Virus record (IMG/VR): IMGVR_UViG_3300007540_000068
Span: 1-29,688 of that record
Origin: a virus
DNA length: 29,688 nucleotides
Strand: one strand, 5' to 3'
Shown: in pieces, positions 16,390 to 28,000 of the stretch
How the letters are laid out: each line of letters starts with the position of its first letter
Position numbering within the stretch: position 1 is the stretch's first letter
Notes under the pieces: generated by a model
Databases searched by the model: none
What the model was told of the DNA's origin: nothing
What the model saw: the letters and a program-made list of their open reading frames with translations, nothing else
Translations under genes and position numbers: made by a program

Positions 16390-16930
16390 TTATAAATTTA
16401 TCAATAAAACTTTCTATATTATTTGACCACATTATCATAGCATTATCTTTAATTTTTTGTTCATCCCAGTTCCACCAAGAAATTAATAATAATTTTTTAA
16501 TTTGTTCTTCTGTAAATCTATATTTTACAATCTTGCCTGGGTTTCCTGCTATAATAGCATATGGGGGAACATCTTTAGTTACTGTTGATCCAGCTGCTAT
16601 AATGGAACCATTTGAAATTTTAACACCTGACATTATAGTTGATTTAGCACCAATCCAAACATCATTTTCAATTATAATGTTTCCTTTACAAGTTGGATGT
16701 CCCATATCCATATGCATTTGAGCAATTTCAGGAGTAACAGGTCCCCATAATTGAGAAGATGTAGTTATCCAATCAGATCTATGGTTAGCATGAAGAAAAA
16801 AGTTACAATCTCTTCCAATTGAATTATATTTACCTAAAATTATTTTATAATCATCACTCCATGATATAATATTAACATTACGATCAAAGTACGTACCTAT
16901 ATCTGATATCCATAAATGTATATTTTCCAT
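16382..16930 (-). CDS. Left-handed beta-helix (hexapeptide) O-acetyltransferase, CatB/VatD type
   Basis: The 182 residues carry hexapeptide repeats at about 30-45 and 83-128 (IIIENDVWIGAKSTIMSGVKISNGSIIAAGSTVTKDVPPYAII). A loop with HANHRSD (His47/His50, candidates for the acceptor-activating His) and a 25-residue insertion (QLWGPVTPEIAQMHMDMGHP) interrupt the coil. The C-terminal AGNPGKIVKYRFTEEQIKKLL plus WWNWDEQKI is the signature tail of xenobiotic-type acyltransferases, which also O-acetylate capsule and LPS sugars using acetyl-CoA and act as trimers. Position inside the glycan cassette points to a sugar acceptor and not an antibiotic. The gene follows the GT-A gene by six bases and overlaps the 760-residue gene by eight bases, indicating coupling. 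Confidence 0.93.
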   Translation of the reverse strand: MENIHLWISDIGTYFDRNVNIISWSDDYKIILGKYNSIGRDCNFFLHANHRSDWITTSSQLWGPVTPEIAQMHMDMGHPTCKGNIIIENDVWIGAKSTIMSGVKISNGSIIAAGSTVTKDVPPYAIIAGNPGKIVKYRFTEEQIKKLLLISWWNWDEQKIKDNAMIMWSNNIESFIDKFING

Positions 16931-16936
16931 AATATT

Positions 16937-17725
16937 TTATGTTTTATGAAGTTTAAATTCATCATCATAAGAAATCCAATAAGTATAATTATTAGATATT
17001 AAGGATAAAATAGATCTAAATAAATATTTTTCATTCCAATCAAAAAAGATCCACACATCTTGAGGGGACTCAGTTAAAGCAAAATCAACAATATATTCAT
17101 TTCTGACATCATATATATCATATCCTAAATTTACAATTTCATGAGTAAAATCAATTTGAACTTGTTCAATATCTTTATAATTATTACTTAAAACATGAGG
17201 TAATGAACCTAACTTATTATAAACTTCATTTAATACTTTAGTTGAAGATATTCCGGTGGTGTGTCCTAAATGTTTTTTGTTATTACACCAACCATTAGCT
17301 TCTCTAACAACCATTCCAAAATAACCACAATTTGGAGAAGTTAAAAATTTATTTTTAAGATATATGTCCCAATTATCCTCAACAAAAAAATAATCATCTT
17401 CATTAAAAATAAAATAATCATATTTACTTCTATGTTTTTCAAATAATTCTGAAAAGGCAGCAAAACTCATTCCTATATTATTTCTAAAATTTATCTCAAT
17501 TTCAGTACCGTTAATAAATTTAGGTACTATTTTAAAGATTTCAGAGACATATTCATAATCTTCTTCTCTAATATTAAAAGTAAAAATAACTTTTGATAAA
17601 GAATTTTTTATTTTATATAAATATTCTATTTGTTTTTTAAGCAAAAAAAGTTTATCATTAGTATATTCAGGAAGTTGTTTACGTCTTTCACCTAAATAAA
17701 AGTTAATAATATAACAGGTTTTCAT
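16937..17725 (-). CDS. Glycosyltransferase-like protein (GT-A, GT2-like)
   Basis: The 262 residues read as one GT-A domain. CYIINFYLGERR is the first strand, KVIFTFNIREEDYEYV the second, NNIGMSFAAFSELFE (82-96) the 'N.G.s.a...g' sugar-nucleotide motif, and YDYFIFNEDDYFFVEDNW (102-119) supplies an EDD acidic motif for the metal-bound diphosphate. The C-terminal half has Trp/Tyr-rich acceptor-loop features (CGYFGMVVREANGWCNNKKHLGHTTG). There is no membrane helix, so it is cytoplasmic. It is the first gene of the cassette in transcription order, after a 62-base AT-rich gap, and leads directly to the acetyltransferase. Donor and acceptor are unknown; galactosyl or N-acetylhexosaminyl transfer is as likely as any. 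Family-level confidence is moderate. Confidence 0.68.
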   Translation of the reverse strand: MKTCYIINFYLGERRKQLPEYTNDKLFLLKKQIEYLYKIKNSLSKVIFTFNIREEDYEYVSEIFKIVPKFINGTEIEINFRNNIGMSFAAFSELFEKHRSKYDYFIFNEDDYFFVEDNWDIYLKNKFLTSPNCGYFGMVVREANGWCNNKKHLGHTTGISSTKVLNEVYNKLGSLPHVLSNNYKDIEQVQIDFTHEIVNLGYDIYDVRNEYIVDFALTESPQDVWIFFDWNEKYLFRSILSLISNNYTYWISYDDEFKLHKT

Positions 17726-17787
17726 TTTTAAAAATATAGGATTTATAACTATTCTAATATAATAAAACTATTTTAAAAAACCAAATT

Positions 17788-17985
17788 TTATTGTGGGATT
17801 CCTACTTTATCTTGAAAATACTGTTGTAAGAAAGTTTGAGTGTAAAAATAATATCTTGGATTAACTCCACTTAATCTATATCGAGAACCTACTTCTTTAC
17901 ATTTATTTAAAATAGTTTCCTCTAAAGTAGATGAAGGTGTATAACCTAAAAATTGTCTTGTTGATATAAAAGTTTCAGTCGGCAT
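17788..17985 (-). CDS. Small protein of unknown function
   Basis: The 65 residues start MPTETFISTRQFLGYTPSSTLEETIL and end FLQQYFQDKVGIPQ. The composition is mixed, probably helical, rich in Gln, Tyr and Phe, with one cysteine and no signal peptide or membrane segment. I do not recognise it. Its ATG follows the stop of the 225-residue gene by one base, so it is translated with the fibre accessory genes. A 62-base AT-rich gap then separates it from the glycan cassette. It might be a fibre-assembly chaperone or adaptor, by position only. Tight spacing and normal composition for the neighbourhood support a real gene. Confidence 0.55.
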   Translation of the reverse strand: MPTETFISTRQFLGYTPSSTLEETILNKCKEVGSRYRLSGVNPRYYFYTQTFLQQYFQDKVGIPQ

Positions 17986-17986
17986 A

Positions 17987-18664
17987 TTAATAAACAGTTA
18001 CTACTACACTTAATCCAGTTGCTGCTCCAAAATTAGCAACAGCCGCTGCTCCATAAGTTGTCCAGTCAAATAAATTACTACCTCCTCCAATACCAGCACC
18101 CCCAACATAATTTGTTCCATTTATATCTATATCACATGATCCTCCTCCAAATCCTGGATCCATATTAACATCTATATACCAATAACCTTGAGCTATAATA
18201 GGGGTACTATTTTGAGATATATCTGTAGGTCCATAAGAAGTACCTGTTGGTACACCTCCTGAGTTTCCAGCTAAATAAAGATAAGTTCCTGAATTATCAT
18301 AAAATGATAAGGTACAGTCTTGTACATCATTATTAAGTGGAGGTGGAGGTGGAGGAGGTGGAGTTAAATTATTTATTACAGTTAATTGTACTTGATAAGT
18401 ACTTTGGTCATAAAAATAAGTTAAATTAGCGAAATCTTCTACTCTAAAAGGTCCTGAGGTACTAACTGAAAGACCATATATTCTATTTAATCCTACATTG
18501 GCACTTTGGCCCCATCCATTATAAGAGATAGTATTATCTCCATTAGGTCCTTGAAAATAACTATAAGAGGCTAGATCTTTAAAACTAACATTTGTACCTG
18601 TACCTCCATTAGCTTCATTGTAGATATCTCCATTTATTTTAATATTTGAAGAAGGTACAGCCAC
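17987..18664 (-). CDS. Virion/fibre accessory protein with octaproline linker
   Basis: The 225 residues split into two halves around a run of eight prolines at about residues 102-109 ([16 protein letters not shown]). The N-terminal half ([37 protein letters not shown]...) resembles the head of small structural proteins in tail-fibre regions of environmental phages. The C-terminal half is beta-rich, Gly/Tyr-rich with two cysteines, and may be a small binding or capping domain. The polyproline II rod would hold the halves apart. The proline codons sit in a (GGT/GGA)n-like repeat on the opposite strand near 18340-18361, a slippage-prone tract. The gene is packed between the 114- and 65-residue genes (2- and 1-base gaps), downstream of the giant fibre. 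A virion role is likely but unproven. Confidence 0.62.
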   Translation of the reverse strand: MAVPSSNIKINGDIYNEANGGTGTNVSFKDLASYSYFQGPNGDNTISYNGWGQSANVGLNRIYGLSVSTSGPFRVEDFANLTYFYDQSTYQVQLTVINNLTPPPPPPPPLNNDVQDCTLSFYDNSGTYLYLAGNSGGVPTGTSYGPTDISQNSTPIIAQGYWYIDVNMDPGFGGGSCDIDINGTNYVGGAGIGGGSNLFDWTTYGAAAVANFGAATGLSVVVTVY

Positions 18665-18666
18665 TG

Positions 18667-19011
18667 TTATGTAGTTATATTAGTAATAGTAAAAGTAGTT
18701 CCAGGTGATAAAGCTTCTAATTGATTTACTACTTCTGATGTTACCCAATATAAATACTTATCTGTTACATTTGTTCCAAAAGTATCAATAGGAGAAGATC
18801 CTGTTATATAAAAACCTATACTAGTTATATGTCTATCAGCTCCACCCATAGTAGGGATAGAACTAGTTACAAATGTCATATAATCCTTATACATTCTAGT
18901 TTCAACAGGAATTTCATCTCCTGTAGAAGCTAAATAAGGAGTTATTCTAAAATAAGGAGCATCATAACTAGCGTTATTGTAAGTAAAAGTACCTGTGGCT
19001 TGTATTCCCAT
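18667..19011 (-). CDS. Small putative fibre-associated protein
   Basis: The 114 residues start [41 protein letters not shown], then [25 protein letters not shown], and end with FTITNITT. The protein is beta-rich with alternating aromatic and Thr/Ser residues and no cysteine, signal peptide or membrane helix. I do not recognise a family. The ATG begins two bases after the stop of the giant fibre, so it is almost certainly cotranslated with it. Genes in this position in other tailed phages are often fibre-assembly chaperones, adhesin tips or baseplate attachment proteins. By its beta-rich composition a structural part is more likely than an assembly enzyme. Confidence 0.6.
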   Translation of the reverse strand: MGIQATGTFTYNNASYDAPYFRITPYLASTGDEIPVETRMYKDYMTFVTSSIPTMGGADRHITSIGFYITGSSPIDTFGTNVTDKYLYWVTSEVVNQLEALSPGTTFTITNITT

Positions 19012-19013
19012 AA

Positions 19014-22000
19014 TTATTTATTTTTTAATTTTTCAATTTCTTGTTTTAAGTTATCTATTTGGTCTTGTTGTTCTTTAATACCTTCAATTAACAGACCTAC
19101 TAAGTTACCATATGCTACTGATAAATATCCTTCAGAATCAGTTGAAACTGCTTCTGGGGCTACTTTTTCAATTTCTTGGGCAATAACACCCATTTTTCTC
19201 TTAGTTTGATCAGTATCCGTTTTTAAGAAAGTAACACCTCTAATTTCTTTAATTTTTTCTATAGCATTTTCAATTACTTGAATTTCAGTTTTCTTTCTAA
19301 TATCTGAAGATGCTATGATATCTCCTGAGGCATATATTGAATCACCTGATACATCTAGAGCTACATGTAATGGATAACTTGGAGCTGCTGTTCCAATACC
19401 TACTCTTTTGTCGTTTCTAACTATTAGAATACTAGTTCTAGAATCATCAACAAATTGAGCACAATAAGTAGCAGAAGTTGTTCCTGTACCTCTAACAGCA
19501 AATTCTGTGGATGATGGAGGAGTGTTAGTTGAAACATCATATCCTACAAATACACCTTTATCACGACTAACAGTATCAGTATCCATTAAGATTGACTTAT
19601 ATGCTCCTGAACCAGCTCCGTAGTTGTAGCCAGCAAATTGAGTATAAGATGTATTACTGTATGGGAAAATAAATCCAGAAGCAGAACCGCCTGTTTGACC
19701 ACATCCAAAGAAGGCATAAGTGTCGTCTCTGAAGTCCATAATTGAGGTTCCATTGCCTGTTTCTACTACAAAGTTTTTAGTTGCGGATGTAGTACCTGAT
19801 CCTTTAACACTTAATGTAGCATTAGCTGAAGCTCCGCTTCCTACTTTTAAATAGGATCCATCAAATGTTAAATTAGCTTCACCATTAATAGTTGATGTAC
19901 CAGTAGCTGTTAATACATAATTGTTTGTATTGTTAGATATAGTAGCAGCACCACTTGTACCTGATGAACCTGATGTACCTGATGAGCCGCTAGTTCCTGA
20001 TGAACCACTTGTACCACTAGCTCCAGCAGCACCTGAGGTACCAGATGAACCACTTGATCCTGAGGTACCAGATGAACCACTTGATCCTGATGTTCCTGAG
20101 CTTCCACTTGTTCCACTTGTTCCAGCAGCTCCTGTTGCACCTGTTGCTCCTGAAGTACCACTTGATCCTGATGAACCACTAGTTCCTGAACTTCCGCTTG
20201 AACCTGATGTTCCTGAGCTTCCTGAAGTACCAGATGAACCGCTTGTTCCTGAAGTACCTGCTGCACCTGCAGCACCTGTTGCTCCTGAGGTTCCTGATGA
20301 ACCTGATGAGCCACTTGTTCCGCTTGAGCCACTTGACCCAGATGTTCCTGAACTGCCTGATGTACCAGATGTACCTGATGTTCCTGAAGCACCACTAGCT
20401 CCTGAACTTCCACTTGTACCACTTGAACCTGAAGAGCCTGAAGTTCCTGAAGAACCTGAAGAACCTGAAGTTCCGCTTGAACCTGAAGTTCCGCTTGAAC
20501 CTGATGTTCCGCTTGAACCTGATGTTCCTGAAGCACCTGGAGAACCAGTAGCTCCTGATGTACCTGAAGAGCCTGAGCTTCCACTAGTTCCTGAAGAACC
20601 TGAAGAGCCACTTGTTCCGCTTGAACCAGAGGTACCTGAAGAACCAGAGGTACCTGATGCGCCTGGAGAACCAGTTGCTCCTGAAGTACCTGAACTTCCT
20701 GATGAGCCACTTGTTCCGCTTGATCCTGATGAACCTGATGTTCCTGAACTTCCGCTTGTTCCTGATGACCCTGAAGTACCACTAGTACCTGGAGTACCCG
20801 GGGAACCAGTTGCTCCAGATGTTCCGCTTGAACCTGAAGAACCGCTTGTTCCACTTGATCCTGATGAGCCGCTTGTTCCTGAAGAACCTGATGTTCCACT
20901 ACTTCCGCTTGTTCCTGAAGTACCAGGTGTTCCTGGAGAACCAGTAGCGCCTGATGTTCCTGATGAACCTGATGAACCACTAGTTCCGCTTGAACCAGAT
21001 GAGCCTGATGTTCCTGAAGAGCCTGATGTTCCTGAAGAGCCTGATGTACCGCTTGTACCTGCTGCTCCTGTAGCACCTGATGTACCTGAAGTACCATTAA
21101 CACCACTTATACCTGAAGTACCAGATGATCCAGATGATCCAGATGTTCCAGATGAGCCACTAGAACCTGAAGTTCCTGATGAGCCTGATGTTCCTGAACT
21201 TCCGCTTGTTCCGCTTGAGCCTGAGGTACCACTTGTACCAGCAGCTCCTGTAGCACCTGATGTTCCACTTGAACCTGACGAACCACTAGTTCCACTTGAA
21301 CCTGAGCTTCCGCTTGTTCCTGATGAACCGCTAGTTCCTGAAGAACCTGATGTTCCAGATGAACCACTTGTTCCTGATGAACCTGATGAGCCTGAAGTTC
21401 CTGATGAGCCTGATGAACCTGAAGTACCTGAACTACCACTAGTTCCTGATGAACCACTAGTACCTGAGTTACCTGATGTTCCACTTGATCCACTTGAACC
21501 TGAAGTACCTGATGAGCCTGAAGAACCTGATGTTCCAGATGAGCCGCTTGTTCCTGATGAGCCTGATGTACCTGATGATCCTGAACTACCACTAGTCCCA
21601 CTTGAACCTGAAGAGCCTGAAGTTCCTGATGAACCAGATGTTCCTGATGAACCTGAACTTCCTGATGTCCCAGATGAACCTGAACTTCCTGATGTTCCAC
21701 TTGAGCCTGAAGTTCCAGAAGAACCTGATGTACCGCTTGTACCTGCTGCTCCTGTAGCACCTGATGTACCTGAGGAACCAGATGAGCCGCTTGTTCCACT
21801 AGAACCTGAGCTTCCACTTGTTCCACTTGAACCTGATGTTCCTGAACTACCGCTTGTTCCTGAGCTTCCTGAACTACCTGAAGTTCCTGATGAGCCTGAT
21901 GAACCTGAAGTACCTGAACTACCACTTGTGCCTGAAGAACCGCTTGTTCCTGATGAACCACTAGTTCCATTAACACCACTTATACCTGAGGTACCACTGC

Positions 22001-25000
22001 TTCCTGATGAGCCAGAAGTACCTGATGAGCCACTAGAACCTGAAGTTCCAGAGCTTCCGCTTGTTCCTGATGAACCGCTAGTTCCTGATGATCCTGAGCT
22101 ACCTGATGTACCACTTGATCCTGAAGAGCCTGATGTACCTGATGAACCAGAAGTTCCAGATGTTCCTGATGAACCTGAACTACCAGATGTTCCAGAAGAA
22201 CCTGAAGAACCTGATGTTCCACTTGAGCCTGATGTTCCTGAAGAGCCTGATGTTCCAGATGAACCACTTGATCCAGAAGTTCCGCTTGAACCAGATGAAC
22301 CAGAAGTACCTGATGAGCCACTTGTTCCTGATGAACCTGAAGTGCCACTTGAACCGCTTGTTCCAGATGAGCCAGATGATCCTGAAGTACCTGAAGAACC
22401 TGAGCTTCCTGATGTTCCTGAAGAACCACTAGTACCTGATGAACCAGAAGTACCTGATGAACCACTTGAACCACTTGTTCCACTTGAACCACTTGAACCT
22501 GATGTTCCTGAACTGCCGCTAGTTCCACTTGAACCTGATGTTCCTGAAGAACCTGAAGTACCACTACTTCCGGATGAACCAGAAGTACCTGAACTACCTG
22601 ATGAACCTGAAGTACCAGATGAGCCTGATGTACCTGAAGAACCACTTGTTCCACTCGAACCAGATGATCCTGAAGTTCCTGAAAAACCACTTGAGCCTGA
22701 TGTTCCTGAAGAACCTGAAGTGCCGCTTGAACCAGAAGTTCCGCTTGAACCACTTGTTCCATTAACACCTGATATACCTGAGGTACCAGAGCTACCACTT
22801 GAACCACTTGTACCTGATGAACCACTTGAGCCTGATGTTCCAGAGCTTCCACTTGTGCCTGAAGAACCACTTGTTCCTGATGAACCACTAGTTCCTGATG
22901 ATCCTGAACTACCGCTAGTTCCGCTTGAACCTGAAGAACCTGAGGTGCCAGACGAGCCTGAACTACCTGATGTACCAGAAGAACCGCTTGTTCCTGATGA
23001 GCCTGATGTTCCAGATGAACCACTTGAACCGCTTGTTCCAGATGAGCCAGATGATCCTGAAGTACCTGAGCTGCCTGAAGTACCAGATGAACCACTTGTT
23101 CCACTTGAACCGCTTGTTCCACTTGAACCACTAGAGCCGCTTGTACCTGATGAACCGCTTGAACCTGATGTTCCACTAGAACCTGAAGTACCAGATGAGC
23201 CTGAAGTACCACTACTTCCTGATGAACCAGAAGTGCCTGAGCTACCTGAAGAACCTGATGTTCCAGATGAACCTGAAGTTCCACTTGAACCGCTTGTTCC
23301 ACTTGAACCAGATGATCCTGAAGTTCCTGAAGAACCACTTGATCCACTTGTTCCGCTTGAACCTGATGTACCACTAGAACCTGATGTTCCGTTTACACCA
23401 CTTATACCTGAAGTACCACTTGATCCACTTGAACCACTAGTACCTGATGAACCTGATGAGCCAGAAGTTCCTGAAGAACCTGAAGTTCCTGATGAGCCAC
23501 TTGTCCCAGAGCTTCCGCTAGTTCCAGAAGAACCAGAAGAACCGCTTGTTCCACTTGAACCAGAAGATCCAGAAGTTCCGCTTGAACCACTTGTTCCGCT
23601 TGAACCAGATGTTCCTGATGAACCGCTTGAGCCTGATGTTCCACTTGAGCCTGAACTACCTGATGTACCAGAAGAACCACTTGAACCTGAAGTACCAGAA
23701 CTACCTGAAGTACCACTTGAACCTGAACTTCCGCTTGTTCCGGAAGAGCCTGAGCTACCTGAAGTACCTGAGCTACCTGAGGTTCCAGATGAACCGCTTG
23801 TACCACTTGAACCTGAGCTACCTGAAGTACCACTACTTCCTGATGAACCAGAAGTACCTGATGAGCCACTTGTTCCTGATGAACCTGAAGTGCCACTTGA
23901 ACCACTAGTTCCACTTGAACCGCTTGAACCTGATGTACCACTAGAACCTGAAGAACCGGATGTTCCGCTAGATCCTGATGTTCCAGAACTACCGCTAGTT
24001 CCTGAAGAACCGCTAGTTCCATTTACACCGCTTATACCTGATGTTCCTGATGAACCTGAGCTTCCGCTTGTTCCAGAAGAACCTGAACTACCTGAAGTTC
24101 CTGAAGAACCTGAAGTGCCACTTGAACCTGATGTTCCTGATGAGCCACTTGAACCTGATGTTCCACTTGAACCTGATGAACCTGAAGTACCTGATGAGCC
24201 ACTTGTTCCTGATGAGCCTGATGAACCGGATGTTCCTGAGCTACCTGAAGAGCCACTTGTACCAGAAGAGCCTGATGTTCCACTTGAACCAGATGATCCA
24301 GAAGTTCCACTTGAACCACTTGAACCTGAAGTACCAGATGAACCACTAGTACCTGATGAACCAGAAGTTCCTGATGAGCCACTACTACCTGAAGTACCAG
24401 ATGAGCCACTACTTCCTGATGTTCCTGAACTACCACTTGTTCCTGATGAACCACTAGTACCTGAACTACCGCTTGTTCCTGAAGAGCCACTTGAACCACT
24501 AGTTCCTGATGAACCGGAACTACCTGAGGTACCTGATGAGCCACTTGTTCCGCTTGAACCTGATGTTCCTGATGAACCAGATGAACCAGATGTTCCTGAG
24601 CTTCCTGAAGAGCCGCTTGTACCTGATGATCCTGAAGTTCCGCTTGAACCACTAGTTCCATTTACACCACTTATACCTGATGTACCAGATGATCCTGAAG
24701 AACCGCTAGTACCTGATGAACCTGAAGAACCTGATGTTCCTGATGAGCCAGATGTTCCTGATGAGCCAGATGTTCCTGAGCTACCTGATGTACCTGAACT
24801 GCCTGATGAACCGCTAGTACCACTTGATCCTGAAGAACCTGATGTTCCAGATGAGCCAGAAGTACCTGATGAGCCAGATGTTCCAGATGAACCACTAGAA
24901 CCTGATGTTCCTGAAGAACCAGAACTACCTGATGTTCCTGAAGAACCTGAACTACCGCTAGTTCCTGAAGAACCGCTAGTTCCAGATGAACCTGATGAAC

Positions 25001-28000
25001 CAGATGTTCCGCTACTTCCAGAAGAACCAGAAGTACCACTTGAACCTGAAGTTCCTGAGCTGCCTGAAGTTCCAGATGAACCTGATGAACCACTAGTTCC
25101 GCTTGAACCTGATGAACCAGATGTTCCACTAGAACCTGATGTTCCAGATGAACCACTTGTTCCGCTTGAACCACTAGTTCCAGATGAACCACTTGATCCT
25201 GAAGTTCCTGATGAACCGCTTGAACCACTAGTTCCGCTTGAACCTGATGTACCACTAGAACCTGAAGTTCCTGAAGAACCACTTGTTCCATTAACACCAC
25301 TTATACCTGAAGTACCGCTACTACCACTTGAGCCGCTTGTACCTGATGAGCCTGATGAACCACTTGTTCCTGAAGAACCACTTGAACCACTTGTGCCTGA
25401 TGAACCAGAGGTTCCGCTTGAACCTGAAGTACCAGAACTACCTGAAGTACCACTTGAACCTGAGCTACCACTAGTTCCTGATGAACCAGAGCTGCCTGAA
25501 GTTCCTGAACTACCTGAAGTACCTGATGAACCACTTGTGCCTGAGCTTCCTGAACTACCTGAAGTACCACTACTTCCTGATGAACCTGAAGTACCAGATG
25601 AACCACTTGTACCACTTGAGCCTGAAGTTCCTGATGAACCAGATGAACCGCTAGTACCAGATGAACCGGATGAACCACTAGTTCCGCTTGAACCTGAAGT
25701 TCCGCTTGAACCACTAGTACCTGAACTACCTGAAGTGCCAGATGAACCAGATGAACCTGATGTTCCGCTTGAGCCTGAGCTGCCTGATGTTCCGCTTGAA
25801 CCTGAAGTACCTGAAGAACCACTTGTTCCTGAGCTGCCTGAACTACCTGAAGTTCCTGATGAGCCACTTGAACCTGATGTACCTGAACTACCACTTGTTC
25901 CTGATGAACCACTAGTTCCATTCACACCACTTATACCTGAAGTACCTGAGCTGCCTGAAGAGCCGCTTGTACCTGATGAACCACTAGAACCTGATGTTCC
26001 AGAGCTTCCACTTGTTCCTGATGAGCCTGAGGTTCCGCTTGAACCACTTGTTCCTGAAGAACCACTTGAACCACTTGTACCTGATGAACCACTTGATCCA
26101 GATGTTCCTGATGAACCTGAAGTGCCAGAACTACCTGATGTTCCGCTTGAACCTGATGAGCCACTTGTTCCTGAAGAACCGCTAGAGCCACTTGTTCCAC
26201 TAGAACCTGATGTTCCAGAGCTTCCGCTTGTTCCTGATGAACCTGAGCTGCCTGATGTTCCAGATGAGCCTGAGCTGCCTGATGTTCCTGATGATCCAGA
26301 TGTTCCACTAGATCCAGATGTTCCAGATGAACCTGATGAACCTGAAGTTCCTGAGGATCCAGATGAACCTGATGTACCACTAGATCCGCTTGTTCCGCTT
26401 GATCCTGAAGTTCCTGATGAACCAGATGTTCCTGATGAACCGGATGAGCCTGAAGTACCTGATGAACCTGAACTACCACTAGTTCCTGATGAACCTGAAG
26501 TACCTGAACTACCACTAGTTCCTGAAGAGCCTGATGTACCATTTACACCAGATATACCTGAAGTACCTGATGAGCCTGAAGAGCCGCTTGTACCTGATGA
26601 GCCTGATGAGCCTGAAGTTCCTGAACTACCACTTGTTCCAGATGAACCAGAGGTTCCAGATGAACCAGATGAGCCTGATGTTCCAGATGAACCTGAGCTT
26701 CCTGAAGTACCAGATGAACCAGATGAACCTGAGGTTCCAGATGATCCACTAGTACCACTAGAACCTGAAGTTCCTGATGAGCCACTTGAACCACTTGTAC
26801 CTGATGAACCACTTGATCCTGATGTTCCTGAAGAACCAGATGTTCCTGAAGAACCGCTTGTTCCGCTTGAACCTGAAGTACCACTTGAACCAGAAGAACC
26901 TGATGTTCCACTTGAACCTGATGAGCCTGATGTTCCACTAGATCCACTAGTTCCACTGGACCCGCTAGTTCCGCTAGAACCTGAAGAGCCACTTGTACCT
27001 GATGAACCTGAGCTACCTGATGTACCACTTGATCCTGAAGTGCCTGATGAACCACTAGTTCCGCTTGATCCGCTAGAACCTGAAGTACCTGAGGAGCCTG
27101 ATGAGCCTGATGTACCAGATGAACCGCTTGTACCACTTGAACCAGAAGTTCCACTTGAACCACTTGTTCCATTAACACCGCTTATACCTGAAGTACCACT
27201 TGAACCAGATGATCCACTAGTACCAGATGAGCCGGATGTACCTGAACTTCCGCTTGTACCGCTTGATCCTGAAGAACCTGATGTTCCACTTGAACCTGAA
27301 GAACCAGAAGTACCTGAACTTCCAGAAGTTCCACTTGAACCAGAAGTTCCGCTTGATCCTGATGAACCTGATGTACCTGATGAGCCTGAGCTGCCTGAGG
27401 TACCACTAGAACCAGATGTTCCTGAAGAACCTGAAGTTCCAGAAGAACCGCTTGTTCCGCTTGATCCAGATGAACCGCTTGTTCCGCTTGATCCTGAAGA
27501 GCCACTTGTGCCTGAGCTACCTGATGTACCAGAAGAACCTGATGTTCCTGATGAACCGCTTGAGCCACTAGTTCCTGATGAACCAGAGCTTCCTGATGTA
27601 CCTGATGAACCTGAAGTTCCAGAAGAACCGCTTGTTCCATTTACACCACTTATACCTGATGTACCTGATGATCCTGATGAACCACTAGTACCTGATGAGC
27701 CTGATGAACCTGAAGTACCACTAGAACCAGATGTTCCAGATGAACCTGAAGTACCTGAAGAACCTGAAGAACCAGATGTTCCTGATGAACCGCTTGATCC
27801 AGATGTTCCTGAAGAACCTGAAGTTCCAGAAGAACCGCTTGTTCCGCTTGAACCACTAGATCCTGAAGTACCACTTGATCCTGAAGAACCGCTTGTGCCT
27901 GAAGAACCTGAAGTTCCAGATGAGCCTGATGTTCCTGAAGAACCTGAAGTTCCGCTTGATCCGCTTGATCCAGATGTTCCTGAAGAACCTGATGAACCAG

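Noticed and set aside
17726-17787. A classic Bacteroidota promoter (TTTG with TAnnTTTG) before the glycan cassette.
   Set aside because: The 62-base gap is AT-rich and has TTTG-like and TATA-like words, but I could not find a convincing pair with correct spacing, so I do not list it.
25923-25925. A GTG start for the fibre at 25925, giving 2,303 residues.
   Set aside because: The codon is Val of a GVN triplet, and the identical repeat continues upstream in frame to the window edge. The other GVN copies use GTT or GTA, which is why only this one looks like a start.
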